Notes under the pieces: model-generated
The model's input: only the letters and a program-made list of their open reading frames with translations
What the model was told of the DNA's origin: nothing
Database searches by the model: none
Program-made: the position numbers and the translations under genes
Part shown: positions 16,797 through 24,955 of the stretch, one piece after another
How positions within the stretch are numbered: the first letter of the stretch is position 1
Layout of the letters: each line of letters starts with the position of its first letter
Assembly: GCA_963742865.1 (NCBI GenBank)
Contig: CAVUNW010000052.1
Location: 62,001-126,000 of the forward strand
Direction: 5' to 3'
DNA length: 64,000 nt
From: Bog-532 sp963742865
Lineage (GTDB): Bacteria > Actinomycetota > Actinomycetes > Streptosporangiales > Streptosporangiaceae

Positions 16797-17949
16797 CGGG
16801 ATCCCCTTCCGCAGGTGAAGTGACAGCTGTAGCGTCACTCAACGGGCGGGCGGTTCGCTGTAGGGTCGGCACCCTAGTTTTTTCTGCGGCCAGGACATGC
16901 GGCAGCTGGGCCCGGCCCTCGATCCCGAGCTTGACGTAAACGCGGGCGAGGTGTCCTTCGATGGCCTTGAGGGTCACATAGAGCTCACAGGCGATCTGGC
17001 GGTTGGAACGGCCTTCGGCCGCGAGCCGGGCGACGCGCAGCTCGCTGGGAGTCAGGGCTTCCACGCCGGTGCGCCACTCGCGGCGGGGGCGGGCGCCGGT
17101 GGCCTTGAGCTCATCGCCGGCCCGGGCGGCCAGTGGCCGGGCGCCGCAGTACGCGGCGAGCTCGAGTGCCCGGGAGAGAGGTTCACGGGCCGCGGCGCGC
17201 CGGCCGGACCGCCGCAGGGCGGCGCCGAATTCGGCCAGCGAATGCGCGCGTTCGAGCAGCGCAGGCGAGTCATCCAGCGCGGCCACTGAGTCACCAAGCA
17301 GCGCAAGCCCTTCCTTTCCTCCCCGCACCAGCCCGGCGCCCCGCAGGGCGATCCCGAGCGCGCGCGGGGCGCCGAACACCCGCACGTCGGCAAGCTCGGC
17401 GTCGGCCAGCTGGCGCGCACGCTGGCGCTCGCCAAGCCGCAACAGCGCGAGCGCGGCGCCCGACCGGGCATGCACGTAACCGGTCTCGCGAATCTGCATG
17501 CCCCACGTGCCGGCACTGAACAAATCGTCGCAGGCCTGGAAGTCGGCGAGCGCGTCGGCGGCACGGCCCTGGGCCAGCCGCAGCCGCCCGCGGGCGGCCG
17601 GAATGAGCACGGTGCCCACGCCAGCGGCCCACCCCTGCTGCGGCAGCAGATCGAGCAGCGCCTGCGCCTCGCCGGGCTCACCGGCCTCGACCGCGATATC
17701 GGCCAGCACGGTCGCCGCGAATCCCAGCCCCGGCGCGAAGTCTCCGTCCTGCAGCACGCGCAGCCGGCCCTCCAGCACGAGTACCTGGCCCCGGCGCTCC
17801 AGCAAGCTCTCAACCGCCGCCAGCTCGCGCTCACGCTCCCGTAGCCCGCCCACCAAGCCAGCCTGGCGCTCCCGCCCGCATCCGTCCACCGCCGCACGCT
17901 GGGGTTCTGTGCGGCCGTCAGGATCAAACCCGCGCACAGTTGGCCTCAT
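16777..17949 (-). CDS. LuxR family regulator lacking its ATPase domain
   Basis: An uninterrupted 390-residue frame. The C-terminus is a GerE/LuxR HTH: 'LTPSELRVARLAAEGRSNRQ', 'IACELYVTLKAIEGHLARVY', 'VKLGIEGRAQL'. Before it are TPR-like helices typical of LAL-type regulators. The N-terminus has 'LRERERELAAVESLLERRGQ' and 'VLVLEG', which in LAL proteins leads into a Walker A, but here jumps straight to 'GDFAPGLGFAATVLADIAVE' from the TPR region. The NTPase module of roughly 400-500 residues has been removed in frame. It may be a dead derivative or a shortened regulator. Ends inside the SnoaL gene start. Confidence 0.75.
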   Translation of the reverse strand: MRPTVRGFDPDGRTEPQRAAVDGCGRERQAGLVGGLRERERELAAVESLLERRGQVLVLEGRLRVLQDGDFAPGLGFAATVLADIAVEAGEPGEAQALLDLLPQQGWAAGVGTVLIPAARGRLRLAQGRAADALADFQACDDLFSAGTWGMQIRETGYVHARSGAALALLRLGERQRARQLADAELADVRVFGAPRALGIALRGAGLVRGGKEGLALLGDSVAALDDSPALLERAHSLAEFGAALRRSGRRAAAREPLSRALELAAYCGARPLAARAGDELKATGARPRREWRTGVEALTPSELRVARLAAEGRSNRQIACELYVTLKAIEGHLARVYVKLGIEGRAQLPHVLAAEKTRVPTLQRTARPLSDATAVTSPAEGDPDDDDHT

Positions 17950-17959
17950 TCACCCCCAG

Positions 17960-18060
17960 ATGTCCGCCGGGTTACAGCGTCGGGCGCTGCAGGAGGTTGG
18001 CCCCGGGCAGCGGGTGCTCGATGTGGGGTGCGGGCCGGGGGCGGATGTCCGGCCGTCGGG
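17960..18060 (+). pseudogene. N-terminal stub of a SAM methyltransferase
   Basis: From ATG 17960 the frame reads 'SAGLQRRALQEVGPGQRVLD' then 'VGCGPGADV', a class I methyltransferase motif I, and then loses similarity. The remainder of the enzyme is absent; the next recognisable gene is on the other strand. Breakpoint about 18055. Confidence 0.5.
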
Positions 18061-18088
18061 TGTGAGGAGGGGCAAGCTCTGTTGCCGG

Positions 18089-18556
18089 TCAGTCCTGGCG
18101 GGTCAGCATAAACACCGGAATCTGCCGCCTGGTCCTGCTCTGGTATTCGCCGATGGTCGGGTACTGCGCGACCAGCTTCGGCCATAGCCTGCCGCGCGCG
18201 GCTCCGTCGACTTCCTCCGCCAGCGCCGCGAAGGCCTGGGTACCCACCTCGACTTTGATCCTGGGGTTGGCCTTGAGGTTGTAGTACCAGTCTGGGTGAG
18301 CTGGCGATCCTCCATTCGAGGCGACGATCGCGAAACGGCCATCTCCTTGCGGGGAGCAGCCCAGCGGCAGGACGCGCTCGATCCCGGACTTGGCGCCAAT
18401 GTGGTGGACGAGAATCAGCGTGGTGCCTGCCCATATCCCGCCGACGCGTCCCTCGTTCGCCCGGAACTCCTCGATGATCTTGCTGTTGTAGTCGCTGGCT
18501 CCGTCCGGGGCCGATTTCGCCACGATCGCCTCCGAGGCCTCAGACGTACTCGTCAT
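18089..18556 (-). CDS. Deazaflavin (F420)-dependent nitroreductase, DDN-like
   Basis: 155 residues: 'NSKIIEEFRANEGRVGGIWA', 'TTLILVHHIGAKSGIERVLP', 'VASNGGSPAHPDWYYNLKAN', 'PRIKVEVGTQAF' are the signature of the Ddn/FDOR-A split-barrel family, which uses reduced coenzyme F420 to reduce quinones and other acceptors. The ATG at 18556 overlaps the end of the DUF899 gene by 17 bases, so the two are co-translated. Second F420-type protein in the window with the LLM oxidoreductase near 24 kb. Confidence 0.85.
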   Translation of the reverse strand: MTSTSEASEAIVAKSAPDGASDYNSKIIEEFRANEGRVGGIWAGTTLILVHHIGAKSGIERVLPLGCSPQGDGRFAIVASNGGSPAHPDWYYNLKANPRIKVEVGTQAFAALAEEVDGAARGRLWPKLVAQYPTIGEYQSRTRRQIPVFMLTRQD

Positions 18557-19274
18557 GGCGGCGAATCCAGGTCTGGAACGCATCACCCTCGTCGCGCCCC
18601 TTCGGCGCCCGGTCCAGGATCGGGTAGTAGCCCATCAGGAACTCGACCCCGCGCCCCGCGGTCAAATAGGTCTGGTAAACGGTTCCGTCCTCGAGCGTGA
18701 AGGCGCTCATCGTCGGTGATTCCGAAAGGTAACCGGGGACATCGGTCCCGGTCGCGGCCGCATTGACGCGGACGATCGGAGGCAGCGTGGCCTCGTCCAG
18801 GCCCCATGAGCGCACCTGCTCCTCGGGGTAGGAAGCGCCCATGTCGAAGTTGAAATCGGTGTTCGCCGACGAGACCCAGGGAAGGCTCCAGCCCATCCGC
18901 TGCTTGTACGCCTGAAGTTTCGCCAGCGGAGCCTGCGACACGAGCAGCAGGGTCACGTCGCGGGCATGAAGGTGCGGCAGGAGGCCGTCGAGGCCATCCG
19001 CCATTGAGGAGTTGACCGGGCAGCCCGCCTCGTAGCTCGGCCCGAACATGAAGTGGTAAATCAGTAGCTGGGAGCGGCCGTCGAAGAGCCCGGCCAGGGT
19101 TCGCGCCCCGTCGTCGGCGTCGAACCGGTACTCCTTCTCGACCGCGACCCAGGGCAGCTCGCGGCGCTGGCGCGCCAGCTCATCGCCCATCCTGGTGTGC
19201 TCCTTCTCGCGCTGGAGCAACTCGTCCCGGGCGGCCTGCCAGTCCTCACGGCTAACAACCTTGTGATCCGTCAT
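18540..19274 (-). CDS. DUF899 thioredoxin-like family protein
   Basis: 244 residues from ATG 19274 with GGGGACAGG upstream. 'REDWQAARDELLQREKEHTR', 'RRELPWVAVEKEYRFD', 'LFDGRSQLLIYHFMFGPSYE', 'GCPVNSSMADGLDGLLPHL', 'RMGWSLPWVSSANTDFNFDM', 'HDEYV' match DUF899, a thioredoxin-fold family with one conserved Cys (here GCPVNS) of unknown reaction, often beside redox enzymes. Frame is also open upstream to 19361 without similarity. Confidence 0.85.
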   Translation of the reverse strand: MTDHKVVSREDWQAARDELLQREKEHTRMGDELARQRRELPWVAVEKEYRFDADDGARTLAGLFDGRSQLLIYHFMFGPSYEAGCPVNSSMADGLDGLLPHLHARDVTLLLVSQAPLAKLQAYKQRMGWSLPWVSSANTDFNFDMGASYPEEQVRSWGLDEATLPPIVRVNAAATGTDVPGYLSESPTMSAFTLEDGTVYQTYLTAGRGVEFLMGYYPILDRAPKGRDEGDAFQTWIRRHDEYV

Positions 19275-19380
19275 CACGTCCTGTCCCCTTTCGGTGCCTT
19301 CCTTAGATCTAGACCCGCCGGGCTCCCAGGATCTGGCGCGGGTCTGTCCGTCATGTCGCACGCGCGGCGGGTGGCCGTTG

Positions 19381-20598
19381 TTAGTCGAGGGTGCGGAAGA
19401 AGTCGCGGATGTCGGCCGTGAGGAGGTCGGGGGCTTCCAGGGCGGCGAAGTGGCCGCCGCGGCCGAACTCGGACCAGTGGACGACGTTGTTCAGCTTGCC
19501 GGCAAACCGGCGGATGGTGATGTCGGTGGTGAAGACGGCCACGCCGGTCGGGACGGTCGAGCGCTCCTGGGGCATCCACATGGCCGGGTCGTTGAACCGC
19601 TCGTAGTAGGTCTGGGCGGCGGACGCCGCGGTAGCGGTGAACCAGTAGATGCTGACGTCGGTGAGGATGCGGTCGCGGTCGACGGCCTCCTCGGGCAGTT
19701 CGGCGGCGGGATCGGTCCAGTCCTGGAACTTCTCCACGATCCAGGCCAGCAGCCCGGACGGGGAGTCGATCAGCGATTGCCCGATCGTCTGCGGCCGGGT
19801 GCCCTGGACCTGAAGGTAGGCGCTGGAGCGCTGCTGCCACTGCTCCATCGCGGCGAGGCGGCCGCGTTCGGCCTCGGTGAGTGCGGCCATGTCGGCCGGG
19901 TCGCCGGAGGGGAAGGTGACCAGCGCGTTGACGTGGATGCCGATGACGTGCTCCGGAGCCAGACGGCCCATCAACGGGGCCACGAAGGCACCCACGTCGC
20001 CGCCCTGGACGCCGTAGCGGTCGTAGCCAAGCCGTGCCATCAGCTCGACGAGCGCGGCGGCGGTGCGGCCGTCCGTCCAGCCGGTCTCGGTCAGCGGCCC
20101 GGAGAACCCGTAGCCAGGCAGCGACGGGATCACCAGATGGAAGGCATCGGCCGGATCCCCGCCGTGCGCGGCCGGGTCGGTGAGCGGGCCGATCACGTCG
20201 ATGAACTCCACGACCGAGCCCGGCCAGCCGTGCAGCAGCATCAGGGGCGTAGCGCCGGGTTCGGCGGATCGCACGTGCAGGAAGTGCACGTCGGTACCGT
20301 CGATTGTGGTCGTGAACTGGGGATAGGCGTTGAGCGCCGCCTCCTGAGCGCGCCAGTCGTACTCGCTGGCCCAGTAGGAGGCGAGGTCGCGCAGATATTC
20401 GGTGGGGACGCCGCGCTCCCAGCCGGTGCCGGGCAGGTCGCGGGCCCAGCGGGTGCGGGCCAGCCGGTCGCGGAGGTCGTCGATGTCGGCCTGGGGGACA
20501 GCGATGCGGTACGGCCGGAGCGTGGCATCAGTGGCGGTGCCAGGAGTGGCGGCTGGCTGAGGGGCTGACTGGCGGGGGGCAGTTTCGCTGTTCGTCAT
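19381..20598 (-). CDS. Epoxide hydrolase (EHN-type alpha/beta hydrolase)
   Basis: 405 residues. An EHN N-terminal domain ('FRIAVPQADIDDLRDRL'-like: 'YRIAVPQADIDDLRDRLART', 'WERGVPTEYLRDLASYW', 'DWRAQEAALNAYPQFTT') precedes the hydrolase core with oxyanion 'LLHGWPGSVVEF', nucleophile Asp in 'YGVQGGDVGAFVAPLMGRLA', and catalytic His in 'WSEFGRGGHFAALEAPDLL'. Opens epoxides by way of an ester intermediate, cytoplasmic. ATG 20598 is chosen over 20619 because 20616-20644 is a palindromic operator. Divergent from a WYL regulator that most likely controls it. Confidence 0.88.
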   Translation of the reverse strand: MTNSETAPRQSAPQPAATPGTATDATLRPYRIAVPQADIDDLRDRLARTRWARDLPGTGWERGVPTEYLRDLASYWASEYDWRAQEAALNAYPQFTTTIDGTDVHFLHVRSAEPGATPLMLLHGWPGSVVEFIDVIGPLTDPAAHGGDPADAFHLVIPSLPGYGFSGPLTETGWTDGRTAAALVELMARLGYDRYGVQGGDVGAFVAPLMGRLAPEHVIGIHVNALVTFPSGDPADMAALTEAERGRLAAMEQWQQRSSAYLQVQGTRPQTIGQSLIDSPSGLLAWIVEKFQDWTDPAAELPEEAVDRDRILTDVSIYWFTATAASAAQTYYERFNDPAMWMPQERSTVPTGVAVFTTDITIRRFAGKLNNVVHWSEFGRGGHFAALEAPDLLTADIRDFFRTLD

Positions 20599-20615
20599 GT
20601 CTTCAACGGTAGGAG

Positions 20616-20644
20616 CCATTGGTGTCAGGTTCTGGCACCAATGG
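20616..20644. promoter_or_regulatory. 29-bp palindromic operator
   Basis: Arms CCATTGGTGTCAG and CTGGCACCAATGG around GTT pair at 12 of 13 positions. It occupies most of the space between the divergent epoxide hydrolase and WYL-regulator starts (17 bp from either side) and covers an ATG at 20641, so this ATG is probably not used. Ideal operator for the adjacent regulator. Confidence 0.75.
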
Positions 20645-20661
20645 ATGCGAGAATCCAGGAC

Positions 20662-21631
20662 ATGTTGGAGACCTCAGCGCGGCTGCTCCGGCTGCTCTCG
20701 CTGCTGCAGTCACGGCGGGACTGGACCGGCGCCGAGCTCACCGATCGGCTCGGCGTCGGCTTGCGGACCATACGCCGGGACATCGACCGGCTGCGCGACC
20801 TGGGTTATCCGGTGGACGCGACACCGGGCGCCGCCTGCGGTTACCGGCTCGGGGTGGGCGCCGCCCTGCCACCGCTGCTGCTGGACGATGAGGAGGCAGT
20901 CGCGGTGGCGATCAGCCTGCATTCCGCGGCGACCGGCAGCGTGGCGGGCCTGGAAGAGGTCTCGCTCCGGGCGCTGACCAAGCTCCAGCAGATGCTGCCG
21001 TCCCGGCTGCGGCGCAGGATCATGGCCTTCCACACCATGACGATCCCGCTGACCGGGCCGGCCTCCCCGGCGCGAGGCCGTGGACCCCGGGCTGCTCACC
21101 GACATCGCGGCGGCCTGCCGGGATCAGCACCGGTTGCGGCTGCGCTACCCCGGCCGGGAGGGCGCGACCACCCGCAACCTCGAGCCACATCGGCTGGTCC
21201 ACACGCCGTGGCGCTGGTATCTGGTGGCCTGGGACATGGACCGGGAGGGCTGGCGGACATTCCGCCTGGACCGGATTCAGGGGCCGCTGGGGCCACCGGG
21301 TGCGCGCTTCACGCCGCGTGAGCCACCGGCGGAGGACATGGCGGCGTACGTGTCGCAGTCGATCTCCTCGGCTCCCTACCGGTACCAGGCCCGCATTCTT
21401 ATTCATGCTCCGCTGGAGGAGGTTGCGCAGCGCTCCTCCCCCGCCGCTGGCCGGCTGGAAGCTGTCAGCGAGGACCAGTGCGTGCTGCATACGGGGTCGA
21501 ACTCGCTGGACGAGCTGGCCCTTTATGTTGCGGTGAAGGGGTTCGGATTCGAGGTGCTGGATCCGCCAGAGCTGGTTCCGGTGCTGAGGACGCTGGCGGA
21601 GCGGCTGCACCAAGCCGCTGACGCCTCGTGA
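20662..21631 (+). pseudogene. HTH-WYL (YafY-type) transcriptional regulator, frameshifted
   Basis: N-terminal HTH of the HTH_11 kind: 'LETSARLLRLLSLLQSRRDW', 'GAELTDRLGVGLRTIRRDID', 'RLRDLGYPVDATPGAA'. After 'RIMAFHTMTIPLTGPASP' one base is lost near 21070; the next frame gives the WYL ligand-binding domain 'LTDIAAACRDQHRLRLRYPG', 'NLEPHRLVHTPWRWYLVAWD', 'DWRTFRLDRI'-like 'GWRTFRLDRIQGPL' and a WCX tail. About 323 residues restored. WYL domains sense nucleotides or small ligands. Likely autorepresses and represses the epoxide hydrolase through the palindrome just upstream. Confidence 0.8.
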
Positions 21632-21715
21632 TGAGGCTGATCGGTCCCGGTGGCTCCGGTGACGGTGTAGTCAGCCCGGCAGCCGGGCAAGCCTCCCGTA
21701 GACGGGGGGTGTGAG

Positions 21716-22594
21716 ATGGCAGCCAGGCCAGCGTGGATCGCGGGGTGGACGGCCCAGCACGTGCGGCATGCCGCCGGAGTGCTTAAGCAGGGCGGGAACC
21801 CGGCCGCGCGAGTGTATGAGAGCATCGGGCCGGACTTCTTCCTGGCGGTGGCGCCGGGCTGGCTGAATCTGGGGCTATGGGAGGGGCCGGGTTCGGAGCG
21901 TGAGGCCGAACCGGCCTGCCGCCGGCTGGTCCGGACGCTCGCCTCAGCCCTGCCCGCCGGGGGGGTGATCCTGGATGTGGGGAATGGGCTGGGCACCCAG
22001 GACCGCCTGATCGCCGAGACGTCCCGGCCGCGCCGGCTGGTGGCGGTGAACATCACCGAGTGGCAGCTGACGGCGGGCCGGGACCGGCTCAGGCAGGCCG
22101 CGGCCGCGCCGGTGGCGGGCGACGCCGCCCGGCTGCCGTTCGCCGGCCAGACCGTGGACGGGATCATCAGCGTGGAGGCAGCCTTCCACTTCCGCTCCCG
22201 GAAGGCGTTCTTCGCCGAGTGTTACCGGGTGCTGCGGCCCGGCGGGGTGCTGAGTATCTCCGACATCTCGACTCAGCGATGGCCCGTCACTCCCGCCGAG
22301 CTGCTGGCTGGCCTGACGCAGCTGCGGGTGTTCGGGCTTCGGCGCACCATGGCCATGACGGCGGGGCAGATCGCCGCGGAGGCGCGCGCGGCGGGCCTGG
22401 CCGAGGTGCAGGTCCGGCGATGCGGCGACCGCGTCATCGCCCCCGCACTGCGGCTCACGGCAGAGCGGCTCAAGGACACCACGGCTGCACCCCCCGGGCA
22501 GCACGCCGCCGCCCGCCTGCTGCTGTGGCAGGTCAACCTCCTCTGGCGACGCCAGATCATCGATTATCTGCTGCTCCGCGCGATCCGCCCGTAG
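21716..22594 (+). CDS. SAM-dependent methyltransferase, sterol/MLA-type
   Basis: 292 residues. Motif I 'GGVILDVGNGLGTQDRLI', motif II 'FAGQTVDGIISVEAAFHF', motif III 'RVLRPGGVLSISDIST' mark a class I methyltransferase; 'ARVYESIGPDFFLAVAPGWL' and 'NLGLWEG' at the N-terminus are as in erythromycin/mycinamicin-type O-methyltransferases and sterol C-methyltransferases. Substrate unknown. C-terminal 'RLLLWQVNLLWRRQIIDYLL' is hydrophobic and could be membrane-associated. Stand-alone. Confidence 0.8.
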   Translation: MAARPAWIAGWTAQHVRHAAGVLKQGGNPAARVYESIGPDFFLAVAPGWLNLGLWEGPGSEREAEPACRRLVRTLASALPAGGVILDVGNGLGTQDRLIAETSRPRRLVAVNITEWQLTAGRDRLRQAAAAPVAGDAARLPFAGQTVDGIISVEAAFHFRSRKAFFAECYRVLRPGGVLSISDISTQRWPVTPAELLAGLTQLRVFGLRRTMAMTAGQIAAEARAAGLAEVQVRRCGDRVIAPALRLTAERLKDTTAAPPGQHAAARLLLWQVNLLWRRQIIDYLLLRAIRP

Positions 22595-22846
22595 ACCTGT
22601 AAGGGATGACCCTGATGCCCCGGGGGGTGCATACCAGGGTGCGAACCGGGCTGATCCCGATCGTGGCCATCGCCATCCTGGCCTGGATCAAGTTCCGGCC
22701 GCGCCGCTCCCATCGGTGGCCCCAGCGCCCGGCCACCCGCGGATCGGTCAGCTTCACCTGCACCGGGATCGCCGGGATCGCCATCGTCATGCCCGACCCC
22801 TGTGCTGCTCCTTTACTGCGCCGGCCGGGGGTGTCAGCCTGGACGG
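22595..22846. other. Gap with no convincing gene
   Basis: A plus-strand frame from 22606 contains two hydrophobic stretches ('GLIPIVAIAILAWIKF', 'GIAGIAIVMP') and could encode a small membrane protein, but it has no ribosome site or family match that I recognise. Treated as unassigned. Confidence 0.3.
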
Positions 22847-23857
22847 GTGAGGCCGAGGATCCGGTACTGCGCCACACCCGCGGGCCGCGTCGCTTACTCG
22901 ACGACGGGCGCAGGCCCGGCGCTGTTGTGTGACTCGGGCTGGATCACCGATCTGCGCGCGCAGCTGGAGCTGTTGTCCTTCGGCAGCTTTGTCGCGCGGC
23001 TGGCCGAGCACTTTACCGTGATCCGCTACGACAAGCCCGGGTGCGGCCTGTCGGACCGGGACGGGGCCGACCTGTCGTTCGACGGGCAGGTGGCGGCGGC
23101 GCTGGCGGTGGCCGACGCGGTGGGCGCCGGCCGTTTCCGCCTGTTCGGGGCCTCGCAGGGCGGTCAGCTGGCGGCTGCGATCGCGGCCAGGTACCCGGAC
23201 CGGGTGGAGGCGCTGGTGCTGTACGGGACGTGCGCCAGCGGCCGGGATCTGGCGCCTGCCGAGGTCCGGGACTCGGTCGTGGCGCTGGTGCGGGCCCATT
23301 GGGGCCTGGGGCTGAAGGCGCTGGCCGGGGCCTTCGTCACCGATCCCACGGCTGAGGACCTGGATGGGTTCGCCCGGTTCCAGCGGGCGAGCGCCTCGGC
23401 CGCCGTGGCCGCCCGGCTGCTGGAGGTGTATTACGACACCGACGTCACGGCACTGCTCCCGGCGATCCGGGCGCGCACGGCGGTGCTGCACCGCGAGGCG
23501 GACAAGGGCACCAGGTTCGAGCTGGGGCGGCAGGTCGCCGCGCTGATCCCCGGGGCGACGCTGATCCCGCTGCCAGGTTCGAGCCACCTGTTCTACCACG
23601 GCGACTGGCCAGCGGTCCTGGATGCGATGCTTGGCTTCCTGTGCGAGCCGACGAGCCCGGGGCCACGGCTGACCGGCCGTGAGCTGGAGGTGGCCGAACT
23701 GGTCGCCGGGGGGCTGACCAATCAGGCCATCGCCAGCCGCCTGTCCGTCGCGCCGCGGACGGCCGAGGCGCATGTGGAGAACATCCGGCGCAAGCTGGAC
23801 GTGCACTCCCGTGCCCAGATCGCGGCCTGGGTAACCGAGCAGCGGCTGCGCCGCTGA
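22847..23857 (+). CDS. Alpha/beta hydrolase fused to LuxR-type HTH
   Basis: 337 residues from GTG 22847. The first 265 form an alpha/beta hydrolase: 'RVAYSTTGAGPALLCDSGWI', 'FTVIRYDKPGCGLSDRDGAD', nucleophile elbow 'RLFGASQGGQLAAAIAARYP', acid region 'ARTAVLHREADKG', His in 'PLPGSSHLFYHGDWPA'. A LuxR/GerE HTH follows: 'LTGRELEVAELVAGGLTNQA', 'IASRLSVAPRTAEAHVENIR', 'RKLDVHSRAQIAAW'. Such one-component hydrolase-HTH fusions occur in actinomycetes; the hydrolase may serve as ligand sensor. The Ser-His pair is present so it could still be an enzyme. Upstream frame is open to 22802. Confidence 0.82.
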   Translation: MRPRIRYCATPAGRVAYSTTGAGPALLCDSGWITDLRAQLELLSFGSFVARLAEHFTVIRYDKPGCGLSDRDGADLSFDGQVAAALAVADAVGAGRFRLFGASQGGQLAAAIAARYPDRVEALVLYGTCASGRDLAPAEVRDSVVALVRAHWGLGLKALAGAFVTDPTAEDLDGFARFQRASASAAVAARLLEVYYDTDVTALLPAIRARTAVLHREADKGTRFELGRQVAALIPGATLIPLPGSSHLFYHGDWPAVLDAMLGFLCEPTSPGPRLTGRELEVAELVAGGLTNQAIASRLSVAPRTAEAHVENIRRKLDVHSRAQIAAWVTEQRLRR

Positions 23858-23863
23858 GCGGCT

Positions 23864-23941
23864 CGGTAGTTCGCCCGACGTACCCACCGGGTACGACCGC
23901 CCCAGCCGGGGAAACGGGGAAATCGCCGGTAGTTCACCCGA
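23864..23941 (+). promoter_or_regulatory. Direct repeats and palindrome before LLM gene
   Basis: CGGTAGTTCGCCCGA (23864-23878) recurs as CGGTAGTTCACCCGA (23927-23941), 63 bp apart. Between them GTACCC-ACC-GGGTAC (23880-23894) is a perfect 6-bp inverted repeat. The set lies between the hydrolase-LuxR stop and the LLM oxidoreductase start and may be the binding region of the LuxR-type fusion protein, or a weak terminator plus operators. Confidence 0.45.
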
Positions 23942-23977
23942 TAGCCGCCCCGGGCCGGACGGTTCTAGCGTCAAGGC

Positions 23978-24955
23978 ATGTCACACTCCACGAAGCCAGC
24001 CCGCCGCCGGGCGGCGGACCCTGCAGGTCGCGCGGCGGCATCAGCCCGGGTCGGCATGTTCACGCCTCTCGGTCTGCTCGAGCAAGGCCCGGAGACTGCC
24101 CGCGCATTCCTGGTGCAGGCCGGAAGGGCGGGCATCGATCACGTCTGCTGCGGCGACCACGTGAGTTTCGCCGGCATGGGGTTCGACGGGCTCGTGCAGG
24201 CCACCGCGCTGGCGATGCTTCATCCCACGCTGCCCGTCTACAGCGGTGTGTACCTGCTGCCGCTGCGTCATCCCGTCCTGGTGGCCCGCCAGCTGGCCGA
24301 CATGGCCCGGCTCGCCCCCGGGCGGCTCATCTTCGGGGCCGGGATAGGCGGTGAGGATCGCCGCGAAGTCGCGATGTGCGGGGTGGACCCGGCGACCCGG
24401 GGCCTGCGGATGGACGAATGCCTCACCATCGTGCGCCAGCTGCTGACCGGTAAGGCGGTCACCTTCCACGGCACGTTCTTCGACCTTGATGAAGCGGTCA
24501 TCGCCCCCGCGCCGGCCGAGCCTGTTCCCATCATCATCGGGGGGCGCTCGGACGCGGCGATCAGGCGCGCGGGCCGGCTGGGTGACGGCTGGCTTGGCAT
24601 CTGGAACTCCCCTCGCCGGTTTGCCGCCGCTGTCGAGATGGCAGCAGAAGAGGCCGCCCGCGCCGGCCGGCCCGACCCGCCAAGCCGGCACGCAATGCAG
24701 GTCTGGTGCGGGCTCGCTGACTCCAGGCAAGCCGCCCGCGCCTGCCTGGCGCCGGCGATGGAGGCCTTCTACCAGGTCCCGTTCGAACGCTTCGAACGGT
24801 ACTGCCCTTACGGCACCGCCGAGGACGTCGCCGGGTTCCTCGCCCCCTACGTCGCCGCGGGCTGCACCGAGTTCAACCTCATCCCGCAGGCACCCGGCCA
24901 CGACCATGCCATCGCCGGCACGGCGGCGGTGAAAAGACTCCTGGCACCGGCATGA
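23978..24955 (+). CDS. LLM class flavin/F420-dependent oxidoreductase
   Basis: 325 residues of the luciferase-like TIM barrel: 'ARVGMFTPLGLLEQGPETAR', 'GIDHVCCGDHVSFAGMGFDG', 'LPLRHPVLVARQLADMARLA', 'GRLIFGAGIGGEDRREVAMC', 'VPIIIGGRSDAAIRRAGRLG', 'DGWLGIWNSPRRFAAAVEMA'. The bulge and G-G-x-S-DAA..R cofactor loop are as in F420- or FMN-dependent members. Probably oxidises an alcohol or a CoA-linked substrate. Overlaps the next gene by ATGA, a hotdog-like thioesterase, so they may work together. Confidence 0.82.
   Translation: MSHSTKPARRRAADPAGRAAASARVGMFTPLGLLEQGPETARAFLVQAGRAGIDHVCCGDHVSFAGMGFDGLVQATALAMLHPTLPVYSGVYLLPLRHPVLVARQLADMARLAPGRLIFGAGIGGEDRREVAMCGVDPATRGLRMDECLTIVRQLLTGKAVTFHGTFFDLDEAVIAPAPAEPVPIIIGGRSDAAIRRAGRLGDGWLGIWNSPRRFAAAVEMAAEEAARAGRPDPPSRHAMQVWCGLADSRQAARACLAPAMEAFYQVPFERFERYCPYGTAEDVAGFLAPYVAAGCTEFNLIPQAPGHDHAIAGTAAVKRLLAPA

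Noticed and set aside
22606..22932. Possible small membrane protein
   Set aside because: No ribosome site, no recognisable family, overlaps the hydrolase-LuxR start; left as unassigned gap.
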